Origin: Rhodoblastus sp963704565
GTDB taxonomy: Bacteria; Pseudomonadota; Alphaproteobacteria; Rhizobiales; Beijerinckiaceae
Reading direction: 5' to 3'
Length of the DNA stretch: 64,000 nt
Assembly (NCBI GenBank): GCA_963704565.1
Contig: OY969917.1
Span: forward strand, 2,604,001 to 2,668,000
Shown here: positions 10,568 to 19,365 of the stretch, piece by piece
Layout of the letters: each line of letters opens with the position of its first letter
Numbering within the stretch: the stretch's first letter is position 1
Notes under the pieces: generated by a model
What the model saw: the letters and a program-made list of their open reading frames with translations, nothing else
What the model was told of the DNA's origin: nothing
Databases searched by the model: none
Translations under genes and position numbers: made by a program

Positions 10568-11851
10568 GTGGGCTTCGGCTCGACCAACACATTCAACCCG
10601 ACGGTCACCGTCACCCAGAGCGGCCTGTTCGCCGATCCCACGCTGACCTATGACGCCAACGACGTCTATCTGTCGGTGCAATCCTACATCAAGACCCTCA
10701 ACCTGACGCCGCCGGCGACGCTCAACGCCCAGAACGCTGCGGGCGCGCTCAACACTTACATTCTCGCCGGCAACGCTTTGCCGTCGGGCATGCAGGGCCT
10801 GTCCACCCTGTCCGGCGCGACGCTGAACGCGGCGGTCAACCAGCTCGCCGGCCAGCAGCAGGGCGCTTTCGCGCTCGGCGCGATCAAGGCCGACGATCTG
10901 TTCCTCAACCTGATGCTCAACCCCCATGTCGGCGGGCGCGAGGACTGGACCTCCGGCGCCGCGCCGGGCTTCCGGGCCGACGCCAGCGGCAAGGACGGAT
11001 CGGGCGCGGGCGGGGCCTTCTGGGGCGGCGCCTATGGCGGCGGCGAGACCGTCTCCGGCAACGCCTTCACCGGCGCGGCGCGCGAGAGCGGCTCGATTTA
11101 CGGCTATGCGGCGGGCGTGGATTTCCACGTCCAGCCCGACATGATCGTCGGCTTCGCGCTCGGCGGCGGCGGCACGGGCTTCAGCCTCGGCGACGGGCTC
11201 GGCTCCGGTTCCTCGCAAATGTTCCAGGCCGGCGTCTATGGCGCGCTGCATTCGGGGCCGGCCTATATCGCCACCGCCTCGGATTATACGCTCTATGACG
11301 CGACGACCACCCGCCTGGGCGCCTTGGCCGGGGTCGGGACGCAGAGCGGCCAGTTCACCGCGACCAGCCTGGCCAACCGCGTCGAAGGCGGCTATGCGGC
11401 CAAGACCTTCGGTGTTCTGACCGTCACCCCCTATGCGGCCAATCAGGTTCAGGCGCTGATGCTGCCGGGCTTCGCCGAAAACGCCCAGGGCGGGATCGGC
11501 TCGGCCTTCTCGCTCGATTACGGCAGCCATGATCCGGTGATCGACCGCACCGAACTCGGCCTGCGCTTCGACCTGGCCCAGCCCTTCGGCGGCGGCCTCG
11601 ATCTTTACGGCCGCGTCGCCTGGGCCCACGATTTCGGCGATCTGGCCTTGTCCACCGTGTTCTTCCAATCGGTTCCGACCAATGGCTTCCGCGTCTACAG
11701 CGCCAATCCGGCGCCCAACGGCGCGCTGCTGACGCTGGGCGGCGAATATGGGCTTGGCGGCGGCTGGACGGCGACGGCGAAATTCGAGGGCGAATTTTCC
11801 TCCACGACCAATTATTACGGGGCCATGGCCGAACTGCGGAAAAACTGGTGA
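10568..11851 (+). CDS. Autotransporter C-terminal beta-barrel (detached by frameshift)
   Basis: Encodes 427 residues in a different frame from the passenger. Continuous homologous sequence in this frame begins at about 10517, but the first start codon is GTG 10568. Residues about 1-130 are the passenger end and linker region. From about residue 145 the sequence has the alternating pattern of a 12-strand autotransporter barrel (FWGGAYGGG, YGYAAGVDFHV, LTLGGEYGLGGGW) and ends in LRKNW, with the terminal aromatic residue typical for BAM-dependent outer-membrane insertion. Alone it has no signal peptide, so it would not be exported. The frameshift either inactivates the system, is phase-variable, or is a sequence error. 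The next gene starts within the stop region. Confidence 0.85.
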   Translation: MGFGSTNTFNPTVTVTQSGLFADPTLTYDANDVYLSVQSYIKTLNLTPPATLNAQNAAGALNTYILAGNALPSGMQGLSTLSGATLNAAVNQLAGQQQGAFALGAIKADDLFLNLMLNPHVGGREDWTSGAAPGFRADASGKDGSGAGGAFWGGAYGGGETVSGNAFTGAARESGSIYGYAAGVDFHVQPDMIVGFALGGGGTGFSLGDGLGSGSSQMFQAGVYGALHSGPAYIATASDYTLYDATTTRLGALAGVGTQSGQFTATSLANRVEGGYAAKTFGVLTVTPYAANQVQALMLPGFAENAQGGIGSAFSLDYGSHDPVIDRTELGLRFDLAQPFGGGLDLYGRVAWAHDFGDLALSTVFFQSVPTNGFRVYSANPAPNGALLTLGGEYGLGGGWTATAKFEGEFSSTTNYYGAMAELRKNW

Positions 11852-11859
11852 GAAAGCGA

Positions 11860-12381
11860 ATGAACATGACACCGCGCCGATTCCTGCTGGCCGCCGCGCT
11901 GCTCGCCTTTCTGCCGCCCTTGGCGCCCGGCGCGCGGGCGCAGCAGGCGACATCGGCGGTTTACGAAGACTGGGTTCTGGAATGCCGCAACGCCGCCGAG
12001 GCGGCCGGCCCCAAGACCTGCCAGATTTCGCAGACCAGCCGGGTCAAGGAGACCAATCAGCCGTTCTCCCGCGTCCTGATCGCCAAAACGCCCAACAAGC
12101 ATTTCGTTCTCGTCGCGCAGACGCCGGTCAATGTCGCGACTCGCGCGCCGGTCACGCTGCGCCTGAACGATTCCGATCCGGGCGTTTCCACGACCTTCGA
12201 CCGTTGCCTTCCGGCCGGCTGTTTCGCGGAATTCGAACTGAAGGACGATCTGGTCCAGAAGCTGCGCGCGGCGAAAGACGCCGGCAAGCTGGTCTTCAAA
12301 TCGGCCTCGGGCCAGGATGTGGCGATTCCGATCTCGATGAAAGGCTTCAGGCAATCCCTGGATGCCTTACAGAAGGAATAG
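11860..12381 (+). CDS. Invasion-associated locus B (IalB)-family periplasmic protein
   Basis: Encodes 173 residues from ATG 11860, preceded by GAGAAAG; the in-frame GTG 11848 overlaps the autotransporter stop. Residues 1 to about 29 form a signal peptide (RRFLLAAALLAFLPPLAPGARA). The mature part has the IalB pattern: YEDWVLEC near the N-terminus, then CQISQTS, and a second Cys pair (DRCLPAGCFAEF). The family is periplasmic or envelope-associated; its biochemical role is unsettled, although Bartonella IalB affects erythrocyte invasion. It lies directly behind the autotransporter barrel and is probably co-transcribed, so a role in the same envelope function is plausible. Confidence 0.8.
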   Translation: MNMTPRRFLLAAALLAFLPPLAPGARAQQATSAVYEDWVLECRNAAEAAGPKTCQISQTSRVKETNQPFSRVLIAKTPNKHFVLVAQTPVNVATRAPVTLRLNDSDPGVSTTFDRCLPAGCFAEFELKDDLVQKLRAAKDAGKLVFKSASGQDVAIPISMKGFRQSLDALQKE

Positions 12382-12404
12382 GACCCCGCCGCGGACCGGA
12401 TCGC

Positions 12405-12791
12405 ATGAAACTCGTCGCCGAAATCTCGGCCGGAGAATTGATCGACAAGATCACCATCCTCCACATCAAGCTCGATCATATCGAGGATCCCGCCAAGCGG
12501 GCGAATCTTCTGCGCGAATATGACTCGCTTGCCGCGACCCTGACCGGCGCGTTGGCCCCGGACGCGGAAATCGTTGGGCTGCGCGGCGATCTCGAAGCCG
12601 TCAATCGCGAACTCTGGCGCATCGAGGACGAGATCAGGGACAAGGAGCGGGCGGGCGATTTCGGCGCCGAATTCATCGCCCTGGCGCGCGCTGTTTACAA
12701 GACCAACGACCGCCGCTCTGAAATCAAGCGCCGGATCAACCTCGTCACCGGCAGCAAAATCGTCGAGGAAAAAAGCTACAGCGCCTATTGA
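12405..12791 (+). CDS. DUF6165 family protein
   Basis: Encodes 128 residues from ATG 12405, 23 bases after the IalB-like gene. The opening VAEISAGELIDKITILHIKL, the middle RIEDEIRDKERAGDFGAEF and the ending KIVEEKSYSAY match the small DUF6165 family as I remember it. It has no signal peptide or membrane segment and is helical and charged, so it is probably cytoplasmic. The family has no known function. Its place between surface-protein genes and hldE/gmhB fits an envelope-polysaccharide context, which is inference only. Confidence 0.7.
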   Translation: MKLVAEISAGELIDKITILHIKLDHIEDPAKRANLLREYDSLAATLTGALAPDAEIVGLRGDLEAVNRELWRIEDEIRDKERAGDFGAEFIALARAVYKTNDRRSEIKRRINLVTGSKIVEEKSYSAY

Positions 12792-12977
12792 GGGTTGCGT
12801 TGCGAAAAGACGCCGACGCGCGACGCGCCGGGCGCCCGCCCGTGGCGTCGCCGAATCACGGACCGCCTCCAATGGCGCGGCGAATATTCGTGCGACGCCG
12901 TGCGTTCATCCGCGATTCCCCCGCCCACAAGGGAGAGGGAAAGATTTTGGCGGGTCGGCGAACTCGGTTCAAGACGT

Positions 12978-14432
12978 TCACGCGATCTGCGTTTTTTTGA
13001 TGATCCCAGTGGTGCTGCGGTCGGGGAGCAGCGGGCAGGTCAGGACCTTGCCGCCGCGGGCGAGCACGGTCGCGGCGCCGACGATGTTTTCGATCGCATA
13101 ATCCGCGCCTTTCACCAGCAGGTCCGGCTGGAGCAGGTCGATCACTTCCGCCGGGGTGTCCTGGTGGAACACCACCACGGCGTCGACAGAGGTGAATGCG
13201 GAGAGCATGCGCACCCGGTCGTCCACGCTGTTGATCGGCCGGTTCGGGCCCTTGAGACGGCGGATCGATTCATCGCCGTTGAGCGCGACGATCAGCCGGT
13301 CGCAATGGGCGCGCGCGAATTCCAGCGTATGCAGATGGCCGATATGCAGAATGTCGAAACAGCCATTGGCGAAGCCGACAATGAGGCCGTCCGCCTCCCA
13401 TTGCTTGCGGCGCTCGGCGAGGGCCGGCGCGCTGCTGTATTTGGTTTCGGACTGGCCCTTTTCGATCAGGCTGAGCCGGCCGATCTCATCGAGCAGTTCG
13501 GACCGGGTCACGGTGGCGGTGCCGCGCTTGGCGACCACCAGGCCGGCGGCGACATTGGCCAGCCGCGCGCTTTCCTCCAGCGGACGGCGCGATCCCAGCG
13601 CCAGCGCCAGCGTCGCGACCACCGTGTCGCCGGCGCCGACCACGTCGAACACCTCGCGGGCGCTGGCCCTGAGATGGGTCGCGCCGTGATCGCGCGAGAC
13701 CAAGGTCATGCCATTTTCGGCGCGGGTGATGAGGACCGCCTGCAAGTCCGCGTCGCGCAAGGCGAGGCGTCCGGCTTCCTCGGCCAGAGCGTCGGTGGTC
13801 GGCGACACGCCGACCGCCGCCGCCGTTTCCGACATGTTCGGCGTCACCACGGTGGCGCCGTCATAGCGGCTGAACTTCGGCGACTTGGGATCGACGACCA
13901 CTGGCGCGCCGTGGCTTTTGGCCAGCGCGATACATTCGGCGATGACTTTTTCCGTCAACACGCCTTTGGCGTAATCGGAGAGCACCAGCGCCCGGCAGCG
14001 CGCGATGTGGCGGGCCACCTTGCCGATGACGGCGGATTCCGCCTCGGCGGACAGAGGCTGGGCTTTTTCGCGGTCCATCCGCAGCAGATGTTGGCCGTGG
14101 GCGACAAACCGGGTTTTTTCCGCCGTCGGCCGCCCCTCGACCGTCACCATGTCCGCCTCAATTCCGCCGACGGCGGCCAGAATTTGGGTGAGCTCGCGTC
14201 CGGTGGAATCATCGCCTATGGCGCCGATCAGGATGCATTTTCCCCCAAGAGCGGCGATGTTGCGCCCAACGTTGGAGGCGCCGCCGGGAAGACTGGTCTC
14301 GCCGGTCGCCAGAAGCACCGGCACCGGGCTCTCGGGTGAAATGCGCTTGACTTCGCCGGAAATAAAACGGTCCAGCACCACGTCGCCCACACAAAGCACG
14401 ACGGTGTCGCCAAAGAAACTCAGGTCCAGCAT
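12978..14432 (-). CDS. hldE: Bifunctional heptose 7-phosphate kinase / heptose 1-phosphate adenylyltransferase
   Basis: Encodes 484 residues from ATG 14432, which has AAGGA six bases upstream; an in-frame ATG at 14450 is less likely. Residues 1 to about 330 are a PfkB/ribokinase-type kinase (LPGGASNVGRNIAALGG, and the catalytic DVVGAGDTVVATL). Residues about 355-484 are a nucleotidyltransferase with FANGCFDILHIGHLHTLEFA, carrying the HxGH motif, and KGADYAIENIVG. It makes D-glycero-beta-D-manno-heptose 1,7-bisphosphate and later ADP-heptose for LPS core, or as donor for protein heptosylation. gmhB, the intermediate step, lies 83 bases upstream on the same strand, so the two form a likely operon. 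Confidence 0.95.
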   Translation of the reverse strand: MLDLSFFGDTVVLCVGDVVLDRFISGEVKRISPESPVPVLLATGETSLPGGASNVGRNIAALGGKCILIGAIGDDSTGRELTQILAAVGGIEADMVTVEGRPTAEKTRFVAHGQHLLRMDREKAQPLSAEAESAVIGKVARHIARCRALVLSDYAKGVLTEKVIAECIALAKSHGAPVVVDPKSPKFSRYDGATVVTPNMSETAAAVGVSPTTDALAEEAGRLALRDADLQAVLITRAENGMTLVSRDHGATHLRASAREVFDVVGAGDTVVATLALALGSRRPLEESARLANVAAGLVVAKRGTATVTRSELLDEIGRLSLIEKGQSETKYSSAPALAERRKQWEADGLIVGFANGCFDILHIGHLHTLEFARAHCDRLIVALNGDESIRRLKGPNRPINSVDDRVRMLSAFTSVDAVVVFHQDTPAEVIDLLQPDLLVKGADYAIENIVGAATVLARGGKVLTCPLLPDRSTTGIIKKTQIA

Positions 14433-14515
14433 GGGAAGTCCTTGGCACAAAGGAACTATTGGGGGCCATTCTAGTGCGAAATCCCTCGGCGTAAAGGTGG
14501 GAATGCCGGGCCGGC

Positions 14516-15031
14516 TCAGGCGAATCGAGAAATGGCCGTCCTGGCGGCCTCCAGAAAGTCATTCGCGCAGCCGGCGCCGGCGCCAATGCGGATCGCCTTG
14601 AGCCCCGCCGCTTCCGCCATCTGGACATCCGCGAGGCTGTCGCCGATGACGATCGCCTGATCGGCCGCAAAGCCGAAATCCGCCATGGCGCGCCGCGCCA
14701 TTCCCGTCTTCGGCTTGCGGCATTCGCAGCCGTCATCCGGGCCATGCGGACAATAATAGATCGCGGCGAGTTTCAGCTCATGTTGGGCCAGCAAGGTTTG
14801 GAGCCGGTCGTGGATTTGTTCGAGACAGGCTTCGTCGAAATAGTCCCGGCCAATTCCCGATTGATTGGTGACCAGGATCAAGGTGAAGCCGGCGTCGCGA
14901 AGCATTTGCAGGCCTTCGATCGCGCCACGCGCGAACTCGATCTGCTCGGGATCGCTTAAATAGTTCTTGTCGATGATGATCGTGCCATCCCTGTCGAGCA
15001 GCGCAAATCTTTGTCGCTTTGCCGCATGCAT
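14516..15031 (-). CDS. gmhB: D-glycero-beta-D-manno-heptose 1,7-bisphosphate 7-phosphatase
   Basis: Encodes 171 residues. This is a HAD-superfamily phosphatase of the HisB-N/GmhB type: motif I is LLDRDGTIII with both catalytic Asp residues, motif II is LVTNQSGIGR, and motif III is VIGDSLADVQMAEAAG. The zinc-binding loop CPHGPDDGCECRKPKTGM separates GmhB-type enzymes from other HADs. It removes the 7-phosphate between the two HldE reactions. The gene lies just upstream of hldE in the same direction. The GmhB role is strongly supported by that pairing; histidinol phosphatase is the alternative but no his genes adjoin. Confidence 0.9.
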   Translation of the reverse strand: MHAAKRQRFALLDRDGTIIIDKNYLSDPEQIEFARGAIEGLQMLRDAGFTLILVTNQSGIGRDYFDEACLEQIHDRLQTLLAQHELKLAAIYYCPHGPDDGCECRKPKTGMARRAMADFGFAADQAIVIGDSLADVQMAEAAGLKAIRIGAGAGCANDFLEAARTAISRFA

Positions 15032-15142
15032 CGCAGGTTTCTCCCGATATTTTCCCGCGCGTCATTTCACGCAACCGCCGGCAATGGTTGCCGCAACCTC
15101 CGAATAGATCATCGGTCGATGGCGCGCAATTCGGCGCCCGCC

Positions 15143-16567
15143 TTAGCATTCCCCGTTGGAAGCGGCCTGTTCCAGCGCGTCGATCAGTGCGTCGATATCC
15201 TCGCGGCGGGTTCGGTGATTGACGAGGGCGCAGCGCACGACCGGCTCGCCGTTCAGAATGGTCAAGGACGGCGCGGCGGCGCCGGAAAGGTGAAGCTCCT
15301 CGACAAGGATGCGGTTGCGCGGCCCGGCGCTTTCGCCGCGCAGACCGAAACAGACGATATTGAGCGTCACCGGCGCCTTGACCTCGAACAGGCCGCCTTC
15401 GGTCAGGCGCTGGGCGAGATAGACCGCGAGGTCGCAGGCCTCCTCGATGGCGCGCCCGAGCGCCTCGGTTCCGAAGACTTTGAAAGTGAACCAGGTTTTG
15501 AGCGCCTGAAAGCCGCGCGAGAGGTCCGGCCCGTAATCGCAGGGCCAGGACTCGCCCGCCGCGAGGCCGCGCGAAGCCCGCGTCAGATAGGCGTTGGAGC
15601 TGGCGAACGTCCTTTTCTGCAACGCGCCGTCGCGGGTGAGCAGAAAGCCGGCCGAATAGGGAACCTGACCCCATTTGTGAAAATCGAAGGCGATCGAATC
15701 GGCGCGCTCCAGGCCTTTGAGCAAGGGCGCGAGGCGGGGTGAGAAGGCGGCGAGCGCGCCGAAGGCGCCGTCGACATGAAGCCAGATTTTTTCCCGCGCC
15801 GCGAGATCCGCCAGTTCGTCCAGCGGGTCGATGGCGCCGAGATTGACCGCGCCCGCCGTGCCGACCAGCAGAAAAGGCGTCGCGCCTTGCGCGCGATCTT
15901 GCGCGATCATCGCGCGTAAAAACTCGACGCGGACGGCGCCGTCCGGGCCGCAGGGGGCGCGGCGCAGATTGTCGGAGCCCAATCCCGCCATTTCCATCGC
16001 CTGGGCGATGCAGCCATGGGCGGCCTCGGACGCATAGGCCCGAAGTTGAAGCGGCGTTCCCGAGCGTCGGACTTCGTCGCCGAGCAAGGCATGGCGCGCC
16101 ACCAGAACCGCGAGGAAATTGGCCATCGAGGTTCCGGTGACGAAAAGCCCGGCCGCGGTTTCGGGAAAGCCGAAGGCTTGCCGCATCCAGCGCGCGATCT
16201 GGCGCTCGACCTCGATCCCGATGTGATCCCGGCCGCCGCAATTGGCGTTGAGCCCGGCGGCCAGCATTTCCGCGACCATGCCGACCGGCGTTCCCGCGCC
16301 ATGGACCCAGCCCATGAAGGCGGGGTGGAGATTGCCGGTGGCGTAAGGCTTGATCGCTTCGTCGAAAATGGCGAGCGCCTCGCCGAGCGAGGCGCCTTTT
16401 CGCGGCAGGTCGCTGGTGAAACGCGCGCGGATTTCGGGCGGCGCGGGGGTCCAGACCGGACGCTCCCGCATCGTCCTGATATGGTCGATCATGCCGTCCA
16501 GCGCTTCGTGGGCCAAAGCGCGGAATTCTTCCCAGTCTCCTGGATCGAGGCGCGAGCCTGCCGTCAC
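15143..16567 (-). CDS. Group II PLP-dependent decarboxylase
   Basis: Encodes 474 residues from GTG 16567, which overlaps the upstream stop as GTGA. The fold is that of aromatic-L-amino-acid/glutamate decarboxylases: HIGIEVERQIARWMRQAFGF near residue 100, GLFVTGTSMANFLA, the stacking His in SEAAHGCIAQAME, HVDGAFGALAAF, and the Schiff-base lysine in DFHKWGQVPYSAGF (K298). The family decarboxylates amino acids to amines; the substrate cannot be read from sequence. It is the last gene of a three-gene operon with an ATP-grasp ligase and a second PLP enzyme, so the substrate may be a product of those two rather than a free amino acid. Confidence 0.85.
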   Translation of the reverse strand: MTAGSRLDPGDWEEFRALAHEALDGMIDHIRTMRERPVWTPAPPEIRARFTSDLPRKGASLGEALAIFDEAIKPYATGNLHPAFMGWVHGAGTPVGMVAEMLAAGLNANCGGRDHIGIEVERQIARWMRQAFGFPETAAGLFVTGTSMANFLAVLVARHALLGDEVRRSGTPLQLRAYASEAAHGCIAQAMEMAGLGSDNLRRAPCGPDGAVRVEFLRAMIAQDRAQGATPFLLVGTAGAVNLGAIDPLDELADLAAREKIWLHVDGAFGALAAFSPRLAPLLKGLERADSIAFDFHKWGQVPYSAGFLLTRDGALQKRTFASSNAYLTRASRGLAAGESWPCDYGPDLSRGFQALKTWFTFKVFGTEALGRAIEEACDLAVYLAQRLTEGGLFEVKAPVTLNIVCFGLRGESAGPRNRILVEELHLSGAAAPSLTILNGEPVVRCALVNHRTRREDIDALIDALEQAASNGEC

Positions 16568-17805
16568 GAGGCCGCCCTGACCCGGGGCGCGGCGCGGCGT
16601 CGTAGCATGTCCTGGAAGGCGGCGAAGATTTTGGTCATTTGCGGCGCCTTGTAGGGGAAGAGGTCTTTCGGATCGAGCGCATGGATGATCATCGCCGTCC
16701 CGGCCTCGAAGATCAACAGTTCGCCGTCGCGCGTCTCGGCGCAATCGAGCAGGACATAATCGAGGCCGGCGCGCCGCCAGACCGCGTGGAGCGCTATGGC
16801 GTGCCGGCGGGCGAAATCCTGGTCGAAATTCGCCATGAAGCGCGCCTCCTCGGCACGATGGGCCGGATTGTCGATCATGTCGGCGTTGAGATAATGGACC
16901 ATCCAGCGCGGCGAGACCGCCATATGGACGGCGAAGGGCGCGCCTTCGATCAGGACGATGCGATATTTGCGGAAAAGCCCGTCGGCGCCGCCGTAATCGA
17001 CAAAGGGCGCGACATAATGCGCCGGGCCTTCGGTTTCGGCGAGATAAGCGTCGAGATCCGCGCGGCTGTCGATCTTGCGCAGCCCTTCCCCGGCGTGGGA
17101 GCCGGTTGGGCGGGCGATCAGGGGAAAGTCCAGACCCTCGGCCACACCAAGCGCCGCCCGGCCGAGCCGGCGCACGGTTGGAACGAGGACGCCGGGCGCG
17201 TCCCGCATCGATTGGGAAAAGCCGTCGCGGGTCAGCGCCGCGATCCTTTCGGGCGCATTGACCAGCGGGCGCGGCCAGAAGGGCGCCGCCGCCGCGAGCT
17301 TTTGCAGCAGCGGGAGATTGGCGTCGGATTCCGCCGCCGCGACAAAGGCGACATCGTGATCGGGAAGGGTCTCAGGCAGTGGCCTGTCCGGTGACAGATA
17401 AAGCGCGTCGTGCGCGATTTCGCCTTGTTCGAGCAGGAATTCCAGCGGGGTATTGGCCATGAAATCGCCGGGCGCCATCAAAACGAGCAGGCGCAGAGGC
17501 GCGGCGCCGGGCCGGGCGTGGGTGAAATGGCGGGCGCGGCGCAAAGCGTCGGCCTGCAAGGCCATGCGGTTGGCGCTGTTTCCCAGAACCTGCTGGATGG
17601 TCGAGAGATCGAGCCAGGCCGAAGCATCGGCGCCGTCGCGCTCGATTCGCGCCACAAGCTGGGACACGACCGGCGCGAAATCGCCGCCCTGCATGGCGTA
17701 GCGGGTGATTGCGGCCAGTCCGATCAAAGGCGCCGAAGCTGTCGCGGGGCCGGAATTGGAAATCGAAAAACGCAAAACGCTCTCCCTCATTCTGGCGCCC
17801 GTCAT
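16564..17805 (-). CDS. ATP-grasp domain protein
   Basis: Encodes 413 residues from ATG 17805, which overlaps the upstream stop as ATGA. The N-terminal part (about 1-110) is helical with a TPR-like segment (DASAWLDLSTIQQVLGNSAN). The C-terminal half is an ATP-grasp fold: FPLIARPTGSHAGEGLRKI is the nucleotide-binding strand-loop and LDYVLLDCAETRDGELLIFE is the metal-binding core. The next residues are AGTAMIIHA, so the usual E-x-N metal triad appears as E-A-G. ATP-grasp enzymes activate carboxylates for ligation to amines or thiols. Sitting between two PLP enzymes with overlapping stops, it probably joins an amino acid or amine in a small biosynthetic pathway. Product unknown. Confidence 0.75.
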   Translation of the reverse strand: MTGARMRESVLRFSISNSGPATASAPLIGLAAITRYAMQGGDFAPVVSQLVARIERDGADASAWLDLSTIQQVLGNSANRMALQADALRRARHFTHARPGAAPLRLLVLMAPGDFMANTPLEFLLEQGEIAHDALYLSPDRPLPETLPDHDVAFVAAAESDANLPLLQKLAAAAPFWPRPLVNAPERIAALTRDGFSQSMRDAPGVLVPTVRRLGRAALGVAEGLDFPLIARPTGSHAGEGLRKIDSRADLDAYLAETEGPAHYVAPFVDYGGADGLFRKYRIVLIEGAPFAVHMAVSPRWMVHYLNADMIDNPAHRAEEARFMANFDQDFARRHAIALHAVWRRAGLDYVLLDCAETRDGELLIFEAGTAMIIHALDPKDLFPYKAPQMTKIFAAFQDMLRRRAAPRVRAAS

Positions 17806-19271
17806 GGACGCGCGTTCAACAAGAATTTCCATTTGGCGAACAGGGCCGAAAGGTCGGCGGCCAGGGGGCTGAGCGCGCGCTCGAACGGAACGCCCGAGGC
17901 GCAAAGCGCGGCGATGTCGCTGACAACCGGGGCGCCGAGACAGACGCGCAGGGCCTGATCCGGCCCGACCGCGACCGGCTGGCCGATATGGAAAATGCGG
18001 GCGGCGTTGCCCCAGGCGCCGGCCGGGCGGCGAAGAGCGCGCTGGAGATCCGCCGCCTGTTGCGCCGAACCAGGCGCGGCGATGGGCACGATGGTTCGCG
18101 CCCAATCCGCCCCTTGGCCGGACTCGTCGAGGAGTCGCAAGCCGGCTTCATGCGCGCCTGCGATCGCGAGCGCGCGGAAACTCCGGGCGATGTTTTCGGC
18201 GAGCGCCGGGGGAACGGCGCGAAAGGCGTCCATTTCCGCGAGCGCCGCCTCCCAGCGCAGGCCGAGACCGATATTGGCGTGGCTGCCGAAACCCTCCGAG
18301 CCGTCGCGCAGGGGCGCGGGCCAGTCGTAAAAGGCGGTTTGCGCGGCCAGTCCCTCGGGCAGGCGAAAATTCCCGAGCCGCGCGCGAAAAGCCTCGGGAA
18401 GCAGCAGCGCCCCGCAAAAGGGCGGCCCGCAGAAAAATTTCGAGCCGGTGACCGCGACCAGAAAGCCGCCATCAAGCATTTCGGCGATATGCGACGGCGT
18501 TCCGCGCATCTGGCAGCAATCGGCCAGCACGAAAACCTGCGCTGGCGCGCGGGCGCGCAAGTCCAGCGCGGCGGCGCGAGAGAAGCCGGAAAGGCCGGTC
18601 TTGGACACGTCGAGCAGATGGGCGATGACGGCGCGGCCTTGCGCCAAAGCGGCCTCCGCCTTGGCCAGAACCTCGGCGTCCACTTCGGCGCTCGGGCGCG
18701 GAAGACCGTCCGCGTCGCGGATTTCGACGGTTTCGACCGCGATGTCGTGATCTTCCCAGCCGGCGAGCCGGCGGTGGCGGGCGGAAGACTGGAAGATCAG
18801 CCCACCGGCCGCCAGCGCCACGCCACGCCCGGTCTCGCCCGGCCCAACGACAATATTGGTGATCGGCCGGCCCGTCGCATGGTCCGCGATCGCCAGGGCC
18901 AGAAATTCGGCGTCGGTGCCGGAAGCCGTCAGGATCGCTTCGCCGGCCCCGGCATAGGCCGCGACGCGGCGGCGGATGTCGTCGAACCAGGCGGGGAAGC
19001 TCAACCGTTGGCGCGGGTCGTCGGCATGGAGCCGCCGCCAGGCCGTCGCCGCGGCATGCCAGCCGCGCGGGGTGATCGCGGAAGCGGTCGAGGAGGAAAA
19101 GAATGTTTCGTCCGGCGCGGGCCGCGCGGTCAGGCCATAGCGATTGCGCCCGCTGACCGGATCTGCGGCGATGCGGTCGTCGCCGCCGGAGAGCAGCGCG
19201 GCGACAAGGCTCGCGTCGCACGCGCGCCTTGGGCGGGCTGGCGCGCTGGTCCTTGTCGCGGTGAGAAGCAT
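17802..19271 (-). CDS. Fold-type I PLP enzyme, aminotransferase class V-like
   Basis: Encodes 489 residues. The segment FVLADCCQMRG followed by VAVTGSKFFCGPPFCGAL gives the cofactor-binding Asp and the probable Schiff-base lysine K278. TASGTDAEFLALAIADHATG is the phosphate-binding region, and GSHANIGLGLRWEAAL recalls the class V/cysteine-desulfurase layout. It is diverged and about 80-100 residues longer than typical class V enzymes, so transaminase, lyase or desulfurase remain possible. It is the first gene of the operon; its stop overlaps the start of the ATP-grasp gene. The proximal lysine is present, so it is probably active. I do not recognise a named family. Confidence 0.7.
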   Translation of the reverse strand: MLLTATRTSAPARPRRACDASLVAALLSGGDDRIAADPVSGRNRYGLTARPAPDETFFSSSTASAITPRGWHAAATAWRRLHADDPRQRLSFPAWFDDIRRRVAAYAGAGEAILTASGTDAEFLALAIADHATGRPITNIVVGPGETGRGVALAAGGLIFQSSARHRRLAGWEDHDIAVETVEIRDADGLPRPSAEVDAEVLAKAEAALAQGRAVIAHLLDVSKTGLSGFSRAAALDLRARAPAQVFVLADCCQMRGTPSHIAEMLDGGFLVAVTGSKFFCGPPFCGALLLPEAFRARLGNFRLPEGLAAQTAFYDWPAPLRDGSEGFGSHANIGLGLRWEAALAEMDAFRAVPPALAENIARSFRALAIAGAHEAGLRLLDESGQGADWARTIVPIAAPGSAQQAADLQRALRRPAGAWGNAARIFHIGQPVAVGPDQALRVCLGAPVVSDIAALCASGVPFERALSPLAADLSALFAKWKFLLNARP

Positions 19272-19365
19272 TTTCGCCGGTTCCGTCGCGACGCGCCGCG
19301 ATGGATCGGCCGTCCTTCCCCTCCAGAAGAACGCTCCAGACTTGTGTCAGGCTGTCGCCGGCGGC

